The notes under the pieces were generated by a model, which was not told the origin of the DNA, made no database searches, and worked only from the letters and a program-made list of their open reading frames with translations. A stretch of 64,000 nt of DNA, from NCBI GenBank assembly GCA_035578005.1, contig DATJYK010000423.1:1-64000 (forward strand), read 5' to 3'. This DNA comes from Gp13-AA77 sp035578005. Its GTDB lineage: Bacteria; Acidobacteriota; Terriglobia; UBA7540. This document shows, in pieces, positions 1 to 8,483 of this stretch. Position 1 is the first letter of the stretch. Each line of letters starts with the position of its first letter. Made by a program: the position numbers and the translations under genes.

Positions 1-141
1 CGGTATCCTCAGAAGGCTTTTCATGCTTACGGCTATTGGGATCTTGAGGCTGGCCGCGATGACGAGCGCATCATCGGGCGCGGCGTAGAAATGTGCGAGT
101 TCTGCTCAGCAATGAAGTGTTATTCTTGCGTGATCACTTAG
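1..141 (+). CDS. 3' end of an unidentified gene (partial at left edge)
   Basis: Frame 1 is open from the window edge to a TAG at 139-141 and gives about 46 residues that look like real protein (reads RYPQKAFHAYGYWDLEAG, then a Cys-rich tail with CEFCSAMKCYSC). The clustered cysteines could bind metal, but I do not recognise the family and most of the protein lies outside the window. The next gene starts 48 bases later on the same strand, so the two could be co-transcribed. It may equally be a chance open frame. Confidence 0.35.
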   Translation, partial: RYPQKAFHAYGYWDLEAGRDDERIIGRGVEMCEFCSAMKCYSCVIT

Positions 142-188
142 GGCGGGCGTCTCAGACAGACGTGGCGCGAGCAGACGAGAGGTGCAAG

Positions 189-1661
189 ATGAAACCACGG
201 GCGTTGTACATCCTGTTTATTCTCGTCTGCGCTGTCGGGCTCGGCCAGGGGGCTGCCGGTGCCCAAGACCAAACCACCAGCCCGGCCGTAGCCCCTTTTT
301 CGATCGAGGCGCCGCCTGAAAAGCCCGCCGATTTGCAGGTGGTGCCCCTCACCGTGCCCACCGGTGTTCCGCTCCACGTGATACTGGAAAAGCCGCTTCC
401 CATCAAGCACACTGGCGTGCCGGTGGCAGGACGCGTGGTTGAACCGATCTACGTCTTCGACCACCTGGTGATTCCATCGGGTAGCGAGCTTCTGGGTCAC
501 GTTTCCAAGATTGACAGCCCCTCCCGTGGAAAACGGGCCCTCGACATCGCCAACGGCGATTTCACGCCGCATCACACGGCTCACGTGGACTTCGACACGC
601 TCGTCCTCAAAGACGGAAGGCGCATTCCGATTCAAACGGCTGTCACGCAGGGCGCTCCCGAGCTCGTCCACCTGGTTGCGGGCGGCGAGGGCAAGAAGAA
701 GGGGCGCGTGAGCCAGGCGGTGTCGCAAGCGGAAGCCCAGGCCAAAGCCACCGAACACCAGACCGTTCAGGAGCTGAAATCGCCCGGGAAATTGGACCAC
801 GCGGAAGCGTGGCTCATCGAGCAGCTTCCTTACCACCCAGAAAAATTGCCGGCCGGCACCAGCTTCACGGCGGAGCTCAAGAAGCCGTTAGATCTGGGCT
901 CGGAACAATCCACACCGAAAGAGCTGGAGCAACTAGGCGCAAAGATACCTTCCGGCAGCAACGTGCACGTGAGGCTGGTGACGGCCTTGAGCTCGGCGAC
1001 AGACCATCAGGGCAAGGCCGTGGAAGCCGTCGTTTCTCAGCCCGTGTTCTCACCGGACCACCACCTGATCCTTCCCGAGGGCACGCGCCTGGAAGGCACC
1101 GTTACCCAAGCGGTGCCCGCGCGGCGTCTGGGGCGAAATGGGCAACTTCGCTTCACATTCCGGCAGGTGGAATTGGCCCATGGTGTGACGGAAAGGGTGG
1201 AGGCCAGCCTCCAAAGTGTAAACGCCGCGACCGGCGCTCACATGAAGCTGGATTCTGAGGGCGGCGCACATGCGGTCACACCCAAAACGAAATACATCAT
1301 GCCTGCCATTGACGTGTTTCTGGCCGCAACTTCGCTCGACATGGATGGCGAGCACCACCCTGGCGCCGGAACGCCCGTGGCACAGCCGGGTGCCGACGTG
1401 GCCGGAGGAGCGGTCAGGGGCGCCGCCGGCTTGGGTCTTGTCGGAAGTGTGATCGGAATGCTGGTCCACTACCGGCCGGTGAGCGCCGGCTTCGCCTTCT
1501 ATGGCGCCGGCTGGGCCGTCTACACGCACGTCGTGGCCCGTGGTAACGACGTGGTGTTCGCCAAGAACACGCCCATGGACATTCGCTTCGGAACGCACGA
1601 CGGAGCGGCATCGCCCGGAGCCTTGAAGACGCCCGCGCCGGTAAAGCCCTCCACCCTTTGA
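189..1661 (+). CDS. Secreted protein with repeated beta-rich modules (hypothetical)
   Basis: 490 residues. I start at ATG 189 rather than the upstream in-frame GTG at 93 because 189 follows GAGAGGTG and begins a clear signal peptide (MKPRALYILFILVCAVGLG, cleavage after an AxA near residue 25). The body holds repeated segments of the type 'IPSGSxLxGxV' (for example VIPSGSELLGHV, LPAGTSFTAEL, ILPEGTRLEGTV), reminiscent of the beta domain of VirB10/TrbI proteins, but without conjugation genes nearby. The C-terminus has Gly/Ala-rich hydrophobic stretches. Likely an exported or envelope protein; function not known. Confidence 0.75.
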   Translation: MKPRALYILFILVCAVGLGQGAAGAQDQTTSPAVAPFSIEAPPEKPADLQVVPLTVPTGVPLHVILEKPLPIKHTGVPVAGRVVEPIYVFDHLVIPSGSELLGHVSKIDSPSRGKRALDIANGDFTPHHTAHVDFDTLVLKDGRRIPIQTAVTQGAPELVHLVAGGEGKKKGRVSQAVSQAEAQAKATEHQTVQELKSPGKLDHAEAWLIEQLPYHPEKLPAGTSFTAELKKPLDLGSEQSTPKELEQLGAKIPSGSNVHVRLVTALSSATDHQGKAVEAVVSQPVFSPDHHLILPEGTRLEGTVTQAVPARRLGRNGQLRFTFRQVELAHGVTERVEASLQSVNAATGAHMKLDSEGGAHAVTPKTKYIMPAIDVFLAATSLDMDGEHHPGAGTPVAQPGADVAGGAVRGAAGLGLVGSVIGMLVHYRPVSAGFAFYGAGWAVYTHVVARGNDVVFAKNTPMDIRFGTHDGAASPGALKTPAPVKPSTL

Positions 1662-1759
1662 TGAGCTTTACGCGAAGCGCCGCACCACACGCCGAAAATT
1701 TGATCGCGAGCTGCTTAAGCGCCGGTGGTGAACGCAGCCTCTCGCGACGGTCGCGTGTT

Positions 1760-3127
1760 TCAGTTCTCCGGCGGAGCTTGCAAGGCGGTTGCAGTCTGCA
1801 CCCCGGCGGCAACTTCGGGGATGATTCCAAGCCTTCGATAGATAGGCCTGATGACGGCTCGCACACGCGGAAGCTGCCTTGAAAACCACACCGCTCCCAG
1901 CACGCAAAGGCAGCCGCCCATCGCCAGTGTTACCGGCGCGCCGATGCGGCTCGCGACGGCGCCAGCGCTGAGACTGCCGAACGGAGCCGCACCTTGGAAG
2001 GCCATCGCGTAAAAGCTCATCACCCGTCCCCGCTTATCTTCGTCCACGATGGTCTGCAGAATGGTGTTGCTGGCCGCGAGTTGCTGCATGAGTCCGTAGC
2101 CCGTTACGATCATGAGCGGGAACGAGAGCCAGAACCAGCGCGAAAATGAAAAGCACATCAAGGCAACGCCGAACAGCCCCGCCGTCAAGGGAATGATTCT
2201 GCCGAGGCCAATGACGGATTCGCGCCGGGCGAGCACCAGAGCGCTGGTGAGCGCGCCCACCCCCGAAGCGCTCATCAAGAAGCCTAACGTGTGCGGGCCA
2301 CCGTGCAGGATTTTGCCGGCGAAGATCGGCATCAGCACGACGTAAGGCATTCCCACCAGGCTGATCAGCGTCGTCAGCAGCAGAATGGCGCGAATGGGGA
2401 CGAAACCCGCCACGTATTCCCACCCCTCCTTCAATTCCGCCACGACGCTTTCCGCCCGTGCCTTCAACGGCGCGCGGCTCACGCGCATCAACAGCAACGA
2501 CGCAATCACGGCAATGTAGCTGATGCCGTCGATCAGAAAGCAATACCCTTCACCCGACACCGCGATGATGATCCCAGCCAGCGACGGGCCTACGAGGCGC
2601 GAAGCGTTCACCATCGAGGAATTGAGTGCGACCGCGTTCGCGAGGTCCTCGCGCGCCTCAACCATTTCGATCAGAAACGCCTGGCGGCCCGGCATGTCGA
2701 AAGCGTTGATGGCTCCTTGAAAGAGGCTGAGAGCGAAGATTTCCCAGAAGTTGATGCGGCCTGACAGCGCCAGCACGGCCAATGCGAAGGATTGCAGCAT
2801 GGAGAGCACCTGCGTCACCACCAGCACGCGGTGGCGGTTCCAGCGATCCACCCAGACCCCCGCGAGAGGACCGAAAATCAGGAATGGAATCTGACCGGAG
2901 AATCCGACGAGGCCCAGCAGGAACGCCGACTTCGTGAGCCGGTACACCAGCCAACTTGTGGCTACGCGGGTCATCCAGGTGCCCACCAACGAAACGCTTT
3001 GCCCGCTGAAGAACAGGCGATAATTGCGGCGGCGCAGCGCCCTCCAGGCGAATTTCCACCCGTTCGCCTGGCCGGGCGAAGATGATGTGGTACGAAGGGG
3101 GGTGACTGGCGTTCGGAGTTCCGGCAT
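1760..3127 (-). CDS. MFS transporter, DHA3/EntS-like exporter
   Basis: 455 residues with about 12 hydrophobic segments. After a polar N-terminus, residues about 29-46 read RALRRRNYRLFFSGQSVS, the usual opening of MFS_3 (transmembrane secretion effector) proteins related to the enterobactin exporter EntS and macrolide exporters. The MFS motif A appears at about 86-100 (GPLAGVWVDRWNRHR). The family uses the proton gradient to export small molecules; the substrate cannot be told. It is transcribed divergently from the amine oxidase at 3207 across a 79-bp gap and converges with the secreted protein at 189-1661. Confidence 0.88.
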   Translation of the reverse strand: MPELRTPVTPLRTTSSSPGQANGWKFAWRALRRRNYRLFFSGQSVSLVGTWMTRVATSWLVYRLTKSAFLLGLVGFSGQIPFLIFGPLAGVWVDRWNRHRVLVVTQVLSMLQSFALAVLALSGRINFWEIFALSLFQGAINAFDMPGRQAFLIEMVEAREDLANAVALNSSMVNASRLVGPSLAGIIIAVSGEGYCFLIDGISYIAVIASLLLMRVSRAPLKARAESVVAELKEGWEYVAGFVPIRAILLLTTLISLVGMPYVVLMPIFAGKILHGGPHTLGFLMSASGVGALTSALVLARRESVIGLGRIIPLTAGLFGVALMCFSFSRWFWLSFPLMIVTGYGLMQQLAASNTILQTIVDEDKRGRVMSFYAMAFQGAAPFGSLSAGAVASRIGAPVTLAMGGCLCVLGAVWFSRQLPRVRAVIRPIYRRLGIIPEVAAGVQTATALQAPPEN

Positions 3128-3206
3128 GAAGTTGTTTGATGCCCCGGCAACGCCCTCCGGCCCGCCTGCTTACGCGCCGCGTTAAGCTAGAAAGGGAAAG
3201 GGCAAA

Positions 3207-4547
3207 GTGGAGGTGCTCATTATCGGCGCGGGTGCAGGGGGATTGGCAGCGGCACAATCGCTGTGCGGCGCCGGTGCCCGGGTGCGCGTGCTCGAGGCCC
3301 GCGATCGGATTGGCGGCCGCCTCTATACCATCCGCGATCCAAGCTTTCCGATACCCGTCGAACTGGGCGCGGAATTCGTGCACGGCAGGCCGCGCGAAAT
3401 CTTCGAGATCACCCGCGCCGCGGGACTCAGCGTAGCCGAGTTTTCCGGCCGGCATCGCGCAGTGCGAGATGGCAGGCCCTCCGGCAATGGCGAGCGGTTC
3501 GCACAGATCGATGAAATCTTTGAGCGCATGGCTGACCCCGCCTTGCCTGACCAGAGTTTCGCGGAGTTTCTGTCGTGGATCGACGCTGACGAACAGGCCA
3601 AGGCAGCCGCCCGCGGTTACGTCGAAGGCTTCAACGCTGCTCGTGCTGATCGCATTAGTACGCGCTCTCTTGCGTACGAAAGCCAGGCTCAGGATGCAAT
3701 TGACGGCGACCGCTCGTTCCGAATCACGGAAGGCTACGATCGCGTGGCGCATTGGCTGTGGGACCAGTGTGATTCGCGCTTCGCAACGCTTCACCTGAAC
3801 ACCATCGTCACCGGCATCCGATGGCAGCGCGGGCGGGTTGAAGTGGAAACCCAATCGACGGGCGATTTGCGGGGTGCGCCTTCCGCACCGTCACATTTCG
3901 AAGGCGACCTAGCCATCGTCACTGTACCGCTAGGCGTGCTCGCGGCGCCTGAAGGCGCGCTGGGAGCCATCCAATTCACTCCTCCAGTTCCAGAGTTGAA
4001 GAGCGCGCTCAAGCGCCTGGAAATGGGTGAGGCGGTGAGGGTCACGATCCGATTTCGCGCCGCAATTGCTAACGCTCACCCGATATTGGCTGAGCCTGGA
4101 TTCATTCATTCCGGTGACGAGGGTTTCCCGACCTGGTGGACCAGCCTGCTGGCGCGCGGTTCGAAGCAGGCTACGGCTCTGGCCCTGACGGCATGGGCCG
4201 GCGGGCCGAAGGCCGAGAGACTTGCGGCCTTGCCGGACGCCGGCTTGGCGGAGCGTGCCATCGATTCGCTGGCCCGCATTCTGGGCTTACCGCGCGAGGC
4301 GGTGGCAAGCCAAGTTCTGAGCTGGCATCTCCACAACTGGTCCCTGGATCCGTTTGCTCGCGGAGCGTACAGCTACGCGGGTGTCGGTGGTCTTGAAGCG
4401 CGGCGCAAGCTTGCCGTTCCCGTCGAGAGCACGCTCTATTTCGCGGGCGAAGCCACTGACACCGAAGGCCACGCTGCGACCGTCCATGGCGCGCTGGCCA
4501 GCGGTCGGCGAGCGGCGCGGCAGATTCTTGAAACGGGTGCCCATTAG
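3207..4547 (+). CDS. Flavin monoamine oxidase family protein
   Basis: 446 residues, GTG start at 3207 preceded by the purine-rich AAAGGGAAAGG. The N-terminal FAD-binding Rossmann motif is present (MEVLIIGAGAGGLAAA, GxGxxG at 7-12) with the following VLEARDRIGGR that binds the FAD ribose and marks the amine oxidase/phytoene desaturase group. The C-terminal FAD-contact segment YFAGEATDTEGHAATVHG (around 411-428) is also typical. Family members oxidise amines to aldehydes with release of ammonia and hydrogen peroxide; the true substrate is unknown. No signal peptide is seen, so it is probably cytosolic. Confidence 0.88.
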   Translation: MEVLIIGAGAGGLAAAQSLCGAGARVRVLEARDRIGGRLYTIRDPSFPIPVELGAEFVHGRPREIFEITRAAGLSVAEFSGRHRAVRDGRPSGNGERFAQIDEIFERMADPALPDQSFAEFLSWIDADEQAKAAARGYVEGFNAARADRISTRSLAYESQAQDAIDGDRSFRITEGYDRVAHWLWDQCDSRFATLHLNTIVTGIRWQRGRVEVETQSTGDLRGAPSAPSHFEGDLAIVTVPLGVLAAPEGALGAIQFTPPVPELKSALKRLEMGEAVRVTIRFRAAIANAHPILAEPGFIHSGDEGFPTWWTSLLARGSKQATALALTAWAGGPKAERLAALPDAGLAERAIDSLARILGLPREAVASQVLSWHLHNWSLDPFARGAYSYAGVGGLEARRKLAVPVESTLYFAGEATDTEGHAATVHGALASGRRAARQILETGAH

Positions 4548-4729
4548 AAGCAGTCAAGAGTCGAAAGTCAAAAGTCAGTAAATGAAAAGTCCGCGTTCCA
4601 GTCCTCGACTCATCGGTGTGGTGCAGAATTTCAGAAGACTGAATTCACCGAGTTGGTGGTGGTCGTCTGGGAGGAAGAGGGTATAATTCCCACGGACAAT
4701 TTCAATTTGGGCGACGAAAGTAACGTCTG

Positions 4730-5062
4730 ATGACAAAGATTTCCCGGCGTAGGTTTAGCTTTGATGCGGCGGCGATCGCTGCCACGTCCTTGTCATCCGC
4801 GACAGGTGCGCTTGGCGCGTGCGGCGGCGACCAGAACAAGGGAAGCAGCCCAGAGAATGCGGCCAACCTTGGCCTTACAGCCGAACAGGCTCGCGAGGTC
4901 GATGCAAAACTTTCCAACGTCACAAGGGACTTCGGGGATCGCTTGTCAGACGAGCAGCGCCAGCGGCTGCGCCGCATCCTCGTCCACAACGAAAAGATGC
5001 TGGCTTCGATTCGCGCCTTCCATGTCGACAACGGCGATCCACCTGCCAGCGTTCTCAGGTAG
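4730..5062 (+). CDS. Small Tat-exported hypothetical protein
   Basis: 110 residues starting MTKISRRRFSFDAAAIAATS, a twin-arginine signal. The mature part is charged and probably helical (reads TAEQAREVDAKLSNVTRDF and LSDEQRQRLRRILVHNEKML), a pattern seen in small periplasmic helical proteins. It lies 80 bases upstream of the amidase on the same strand, which suggests a two-gene unit in which this is an accessory subunit or unrelated exported protein. The region just before it (4560-4590) carries short degenerate repeats of the AAAGTCAAAAGTC type. No enzyme motif is visible. Confidence 0.7.
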   Translation: MTKISRRRFSFDAAAIAATSLSSATGALGACGGDQNKGSSPENAANLGLTAEQAREVDAKLSNVTRDFGDRLSDEQRQRLRRILVHNEKMLASIRAFHVDNGDPPASVLR

Positions 5063-5142
5063 GTCGAGGACGGAAGCGGCGCCCGGTGAACGGCGAATCC
5101 CTGGGAGTCTGTTTTCGCGACGCCAAAGAGTAGAACCGAGCC

Positions 5143-6561
5143 ATGCTTGCCGAAGACACATTCTTTCTTTCCGTTCGTGAACTGGGCGAACGCATCCGCA
5201 CGCGCAAGCTTTCACCGGTGGAACTCGCCGGGGGTTACCTGGACCGCAGTGAACGGTTGGGTCCCCGGTTCAATGCATACGTCACGGCCACTCGTGAGCT
5301 GGCTCTTCGCCAGGCGCGAGACGCCGAGAAGGAGATTGCAGCCGGTCACTATCGCGGGTCCCTTCACGGCGTCCCGTACGCGGTTAAAGACCTCGTTGCG
5401 GTTGCGGGCTACCCCACCACTTGGGGTGCGCGGCCTTACGCCTCGCAGAAGTTCGACTACAACGGCACAGTCGTGGAGCGGTTGAATCGCGCGGGCGCGG
5501 TGCTAATCGGCAAAGCCGCGATGATCGAGCTCGCTGGCGGGCTCGGCTATTCGACGGGTTACGCCTCGATGACCGGCGGCTGCAAGAATCCGTGGAATGC
5601 CGATTACTGGACCTGCGGCTCGTCGAGCGGCTCGGGCGCGATCGTTGCGGCCGGGTTGGCGCCCTGGGCGTTGGGCTCGGACACCCGGGGATCAATCATC
5701 TGTCCTTCAGCCTGGTGCGGCGTCTCCGGGCTGCGTCCGAGTTTCGGCCGAGTCAGCCGCTACGGCGCCATGGCCATCGCCTGGAGTATGGATAAGCTGG
5801 GGCCGATGGCTCGCACGGCTGATGACTGCGGACTGGTGCTTTCGGTGATCGCAGGGCACGATCGCCGCGATCACGACTCGCTGCCTCCGACGCTTGCGGA
5901 GTTTCCTTATGCGGCGCATGCGCCCTCGGGAGGAAAGCCACTTCGCATCGGAAGGCTCACCAACGTCTGGCGCGAGCCCAACCATGAGATCGAAGCGGCG
6001 GTGGAAGACGCCTTGCTCGCGCTCGAAAAGCAAGGGGCCAAGGTTTCGGACGTTGAAATCCCGGACGGACCCTACGAGGAAGCAGCGGAGCTCACGATCC
6101 TGATGGAAGCGGCCTCCGCCTTTCAGGACCTGATCACGAGCGGCCGATGCAGTGAGCTTGCTGATCCGGTCGGCCAGGTCAACGGCTATGCCAGCTCGCA
6201 GTTTTCGGTAGTCGATTACTTGCAGGTGCAGCGCGTTCGTACCATCCTGCAGAAGCAAATCGACAAGCTCTTCGACAACTTCGACGTTCTCGCGGCTGCC
6301 GGCCAATCATCGCCAGCGTCGCTCTTGAACGCACCACCTGAAGAAGATTCCGCGGGTCCCATCGAGAGGCGTGCCCCGGACGGAATATCGAGCCTGTGTG
6401 GGCTACCGGCCATCACGGTGCCTTGCGGCCTGAGCAAAGAGAAGTTACCGTTCGGCGTGCAGTTCATCGCGCGCGCCTTGAACGATGAGGCGGTGATATC
6501 AACGGCTCACCTGTATCAAGAGAAGACGGACTGGCACCGCTTGCGACCGCCAGGAGTTTGA
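5143..6561 (+). CDS. Amidase (amidase signature family, GatA-like)
   Basis: 472 residues. The amidase-signature Ser-cisSer-Lys triad can be placed: Lys82 in VPYAVKDL, cis-Ser near 160 in CGSSSGSG, and nucleophile Ser184 in GSDTRGSI (the family usually reads TGGS, here TRGS). Family members hydrolyse carboxamides; some are GatA subunits of the tRNA amidotransferase, but there are no gatB or gatC genes here, so a stand-alone amidase is more likely. No signal peptide is seen. It follows the small Tat protein and precedes a repeat element. Confidence 0.9.
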   Translation: MLAEDTFFLSVRELGERIRTRKLSPVELAGGYLDRSERLGPRFNAYVTATRELALRQARDAEKEIAAGHYRGSLHGVPYAVKDLVAVAGYPTTWGARPYASQKFDYNGTVVERLNRAGAVLIGKAAMIELAGGLGYSTGYASMTGGCKNPWNADYWTCGSSSGSGAIVAAGLAPWALGSDTRGSIICPSAWCGVSGLRPSFGRVSRYGAMAIAWSMDKLGPMARTADDCGLVLSVIAGHDRRDHDSLPPTLAEFPYAAHAPSGGKPLRIGRLTNVWREPNHEIEAAVEDALLALEKQGAKVSDVEIPDGPYEEAAELTILMEAASAFQDLITSGRCSELADPVGQVNGYASSQFSVVDYLQVQRVRTILQKQIDKLFDNFDVLAAAGQSSPASLLNAPPEEDSAGPIERRAPDGISSLCGLPAITVPCGLSKEKLPFGVQFIARALNDEAVISTAHLYQEKTDWHRLRPPGV

Positions 6562-6590
6562 GACCGTTACCATAGCTCCCGCGCCGCAGG

Positions 6591-6872
6591 CTTTGGAGTG
6601 CGGCAGCTCGCTGCCGCTTTCGCCCAGCGAGCTTGCTCACGGTCATCCCTGCTTGTTAGGACAGGTGAGGCTTGCGCACGGCCAGCAAGCTGGCCGGAGG
6701 AAAGCGGTAGCTCGCTGCCGCTTTCGCCCAGCGAGCTTGCTCGCGGTCATCCGTGCCTGTTAGGACAAATGAGGCTTGCTCGCGGTCATCCGTGCCTGTT
6801 GGGACAAATGAGGCTTGCGCACGGCCAGCAAGCTGGCCGGAGGAAAGCGGTAGCAGCTACCGCACTCCAAAG
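6591..6872. repeat. About 280-bp repeat element with terminal inverted repeats and internal tandem copies
   Basis: The 399 bases between the amidase and the PEP-hydrolase-like gene hold one repeat element. The ends 6591-6621 and 6842-6872 are near-perfect inverted copies of each other (both contain CTTTGGAGTGCGG). Between them a unit containing GAGCTTGCTCGCGGTCATCC, GACAAATGAGGCTTGC and GGCCAGCAAGCTGGCC is repeated two to three times. The open frame running through it is an artefact of the repeat. It has the look of a non-autonomous palindromic intergenic element. Confidence 0.75.
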
Positions 6873-6960
6873 CGCTTCGCGCACTTTCACAGGTAGTGGT
6901 ACGCCAAGGGCGTGTGCCAACTGGGCCCGGCAGGGCGGGCCCTGTTTGCTGAACCGAATC

Positions 6961-7794
6961 ATGATTCGCTCGAGACAGGAATACCTCACGCGCTTCCGGG
7001 AAATCGCGGCATCCGGCCGACCGATTATCGGCGCTGGAGCCGGGACGGGAATCTCCGCGAAGTGTGCCGAGGAGGGCGGCGCCGACCTCATCATCGTCTA
7101 TAACTCCGGCCGCTACCGCATGGCGGGACGCGGATCACTGGCAGGCCTGCTGGCTTACGGCGACGCCAATGCAATCGTGGTGGAAATGGCTCGCGAAGTT
7201 CTGCCGGTGGTGAAACACACGCCCGTGCTGGCGGGCGTTAACGGCACCGATCCCTTTCGCCTCATGCCTAGATTCCTGGCGGAGTTGCGCGATATCGGTT
7301 TTGCCGGCGTGCAGAACTTTCCCACCGTGGGACTGATCGACGGCGTGTTCCGTGCTAACCTCGAAGAAACGGGGATGAGCTACCACTTGGAAGTGGAGAT
7401 GATCCGGACGGCAAGCGCGATGGACCTCCTCACCTGTCCCTACGTCTTCGACGCGAATCAGGCGCAGCAGATGGCGCAGGCGGGTGCCGACCTGCTGGTT
7501 GCCCATGCCGGTCTCACCACCAAAGGCTCCATCGGTGCACGCACAGCCCTCAACCTTGACGAGGCGGTAGCGCTGGTTCAATCGATCCGTGACGCCGCTG
7601 CGGCTGTAAGGCCGGACATCCTGGTGCTGTGTCATGGGGGCCCGCTCGCTGAGCCCGACGACGTTGCTTACGCGTTGAGCAACACTCGCGGAGTGGCCGG
7701 CTTTTTCGGCGCATCCAGCATGGAAAGGCTGCCGGCTGAACGCGCCATCACCGAGCAAGTGAGAAAGTTCAAATCAATTCCGCTGAACCCATAG
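6961..7794 (+). CDS. Phosphoenolpyruvate hydrolase-like TIM-barrel protein
   Basis: 277 residues. The long open frame begins in the repeat at 6598, but family similarity starts at MIRSRQEYLTRFR, so ATG 6961 is taken as the start although its ribosome site is weak. Segments such as GRPIIGAGAGTGISAKCAEEGGADLI, here read only in part, and GRGSLAGLLAYGDAN and VLAGVNGTDPF match the PEP_hydrolase/TIM-barrel signal transduction family. In many bacteria and fungi this domain is fused to or adjacent to a Tm-1-like ATP-binding domain, as found at 8484. The actual reaction in the cell is not established. Confidence 0.85.
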   Translation: MIRSRQEYLTRFREIAASGRPIIGAGAGTGISAKCAEEGGADLIIVYNSGRYRMAGRGSLAGLLAYGDANAIVVEMAREVLPVVKHTPVLAGVNGTDPFRLMPRFLAELRDIGFAGVQNFPTVGLIDGVFRANLEETGMSYHLEVEMIRTASAMDLLTCPYVFDANQAQQMAQAGADLLVAHAGLTTKGSIGARTALNLDEAVALVQSIRDAAAAVRPDILVLCHGGPLAEPDDVAYALSNTRGVAGFFGASSMERLPAERAITEQVRKFKSIPLNP

Positions 7795-7821
7795 CTGGGC
7801 TAACAACGCTTTGGAGGACTC

Positions 7822-8250
7822 ATGCCTGACCTTCCCGGGATACGTTTTGTATCACCGCACGACGTGGAAACGATGGTATTCGATTGGGGAACTATCAAGT
7901 GGATGAGCGAGCCGCGCGTGACTAACACGGATCGTTTTTCCATGGGCGTTGTGTTGCTCGAGCCTGGAAAAGGCCACGAGCGCCACAATCACCCGGGCAG
8001 TGAGGAGATTCTCTACGTCGTCTCCGGCAAGGGCAATCAGATGATCGACATCGGCGGTGAGCAATGGCGGCCCATCGAAGCTGGTGACATGGTTCACATT
8101 CCCCCGGACATCTTTCACGCCACCATCAATACGGGCTGGGAGCCGCTAAAAATGGTTGCGATCTATTGCCCGCCGGGCCCCGAGGCCCTGCTGCGGACGC
8201 TGCCAGGGTGCAGGTTGATTCCTCCAGGGGAAGCGCCCTCGCGTTCTTGA
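7822..8250 (+). CDS. Cupin domain protein
   Basis: 142 residues with a strong GGAGG ribosome site 5 bases before ATG 7822. Both cupin motifs are visible: motif 1 GHERHNHPGSEEILYVVSG (HxH and Glu ligands) and motif 2 GDMVHIPPDIFHATIN (second His), so a metal ion is probably bound in a single beta-barrel. Family functions range from sugar isomerases to dioxygenases and cannot be told here. It lies 27 bases after the PEP-hydrolase-like gene and upstream of the Tm-1-like gene, suggesting a shared metabolic role. Confidence 0.88.
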   Translation: MPDLPGIRFVSPHDVETMVFDWGTIKWMSEPRVTNTDRFSMGVVLLEPGKGHERHNHPGSEEILYVVSGKGNQMIDIGGEQWRPIEAGDMVHIPPDIFHATINTGWEPLKMVAIYCPPGPEALLRTLPGCRLIPPGEAPSRS

Positions 8251-8266
8251 TTGCAGGATCACGTGG

Positions 8267-8454
8267 CACGGCCATCTTGGCCGTGTTGCGAACGTGCGAA
8301 CTTCAGGCCGCGGGCTGGAAGCCCGTGCCTGGAGTTTCTACATTAGGTTTTGGGGAACAACGCACCGGCAAGATGCCTGGGGCACCGGTGGCACGGCCAC
8401 TCCTGGCTGTGCCACCCAAGATTGCCTGGCGGTGACTCAGAAATGTAGAAACTC
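8267..8454. repeat. Palindromic intergenic repeats
   Basis: The 233-base gap between the cupin and Tm-1-like genes contains a 19-bp palindrome at 8267-8285 (CACGGCCATCTTGGCCGTG), copies of GGGCTGGAAGCC, and a perfect 13-bp inverted pair GAGTTTCTACATT (8332-8344) and its complement (8442-8454). The same vocabulary (TGGCACGGCC, GGCTGGAAGCC) is seen before the CRTAC1 gene (9735-9800) and at 56710-56760, so this is a dispersed family. Confidence 0.7.
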
Positions 8455-8483
8455 GACCACGGGCTGGAAGCCAGTGCCACTTT

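Noticed and set aside
5143..6561. gatA of the tRNA-dependent amidotransferase
   Set aside because: No gatB or gatC nearby and the Ser motif reads TRGS; a stand-alone amidase is more likely.
6598..6960. N-terminal extension of the PEP-hydrolase-like protein
   Set aside because: The extension is translated repeat element; family similarity starts at 6961.
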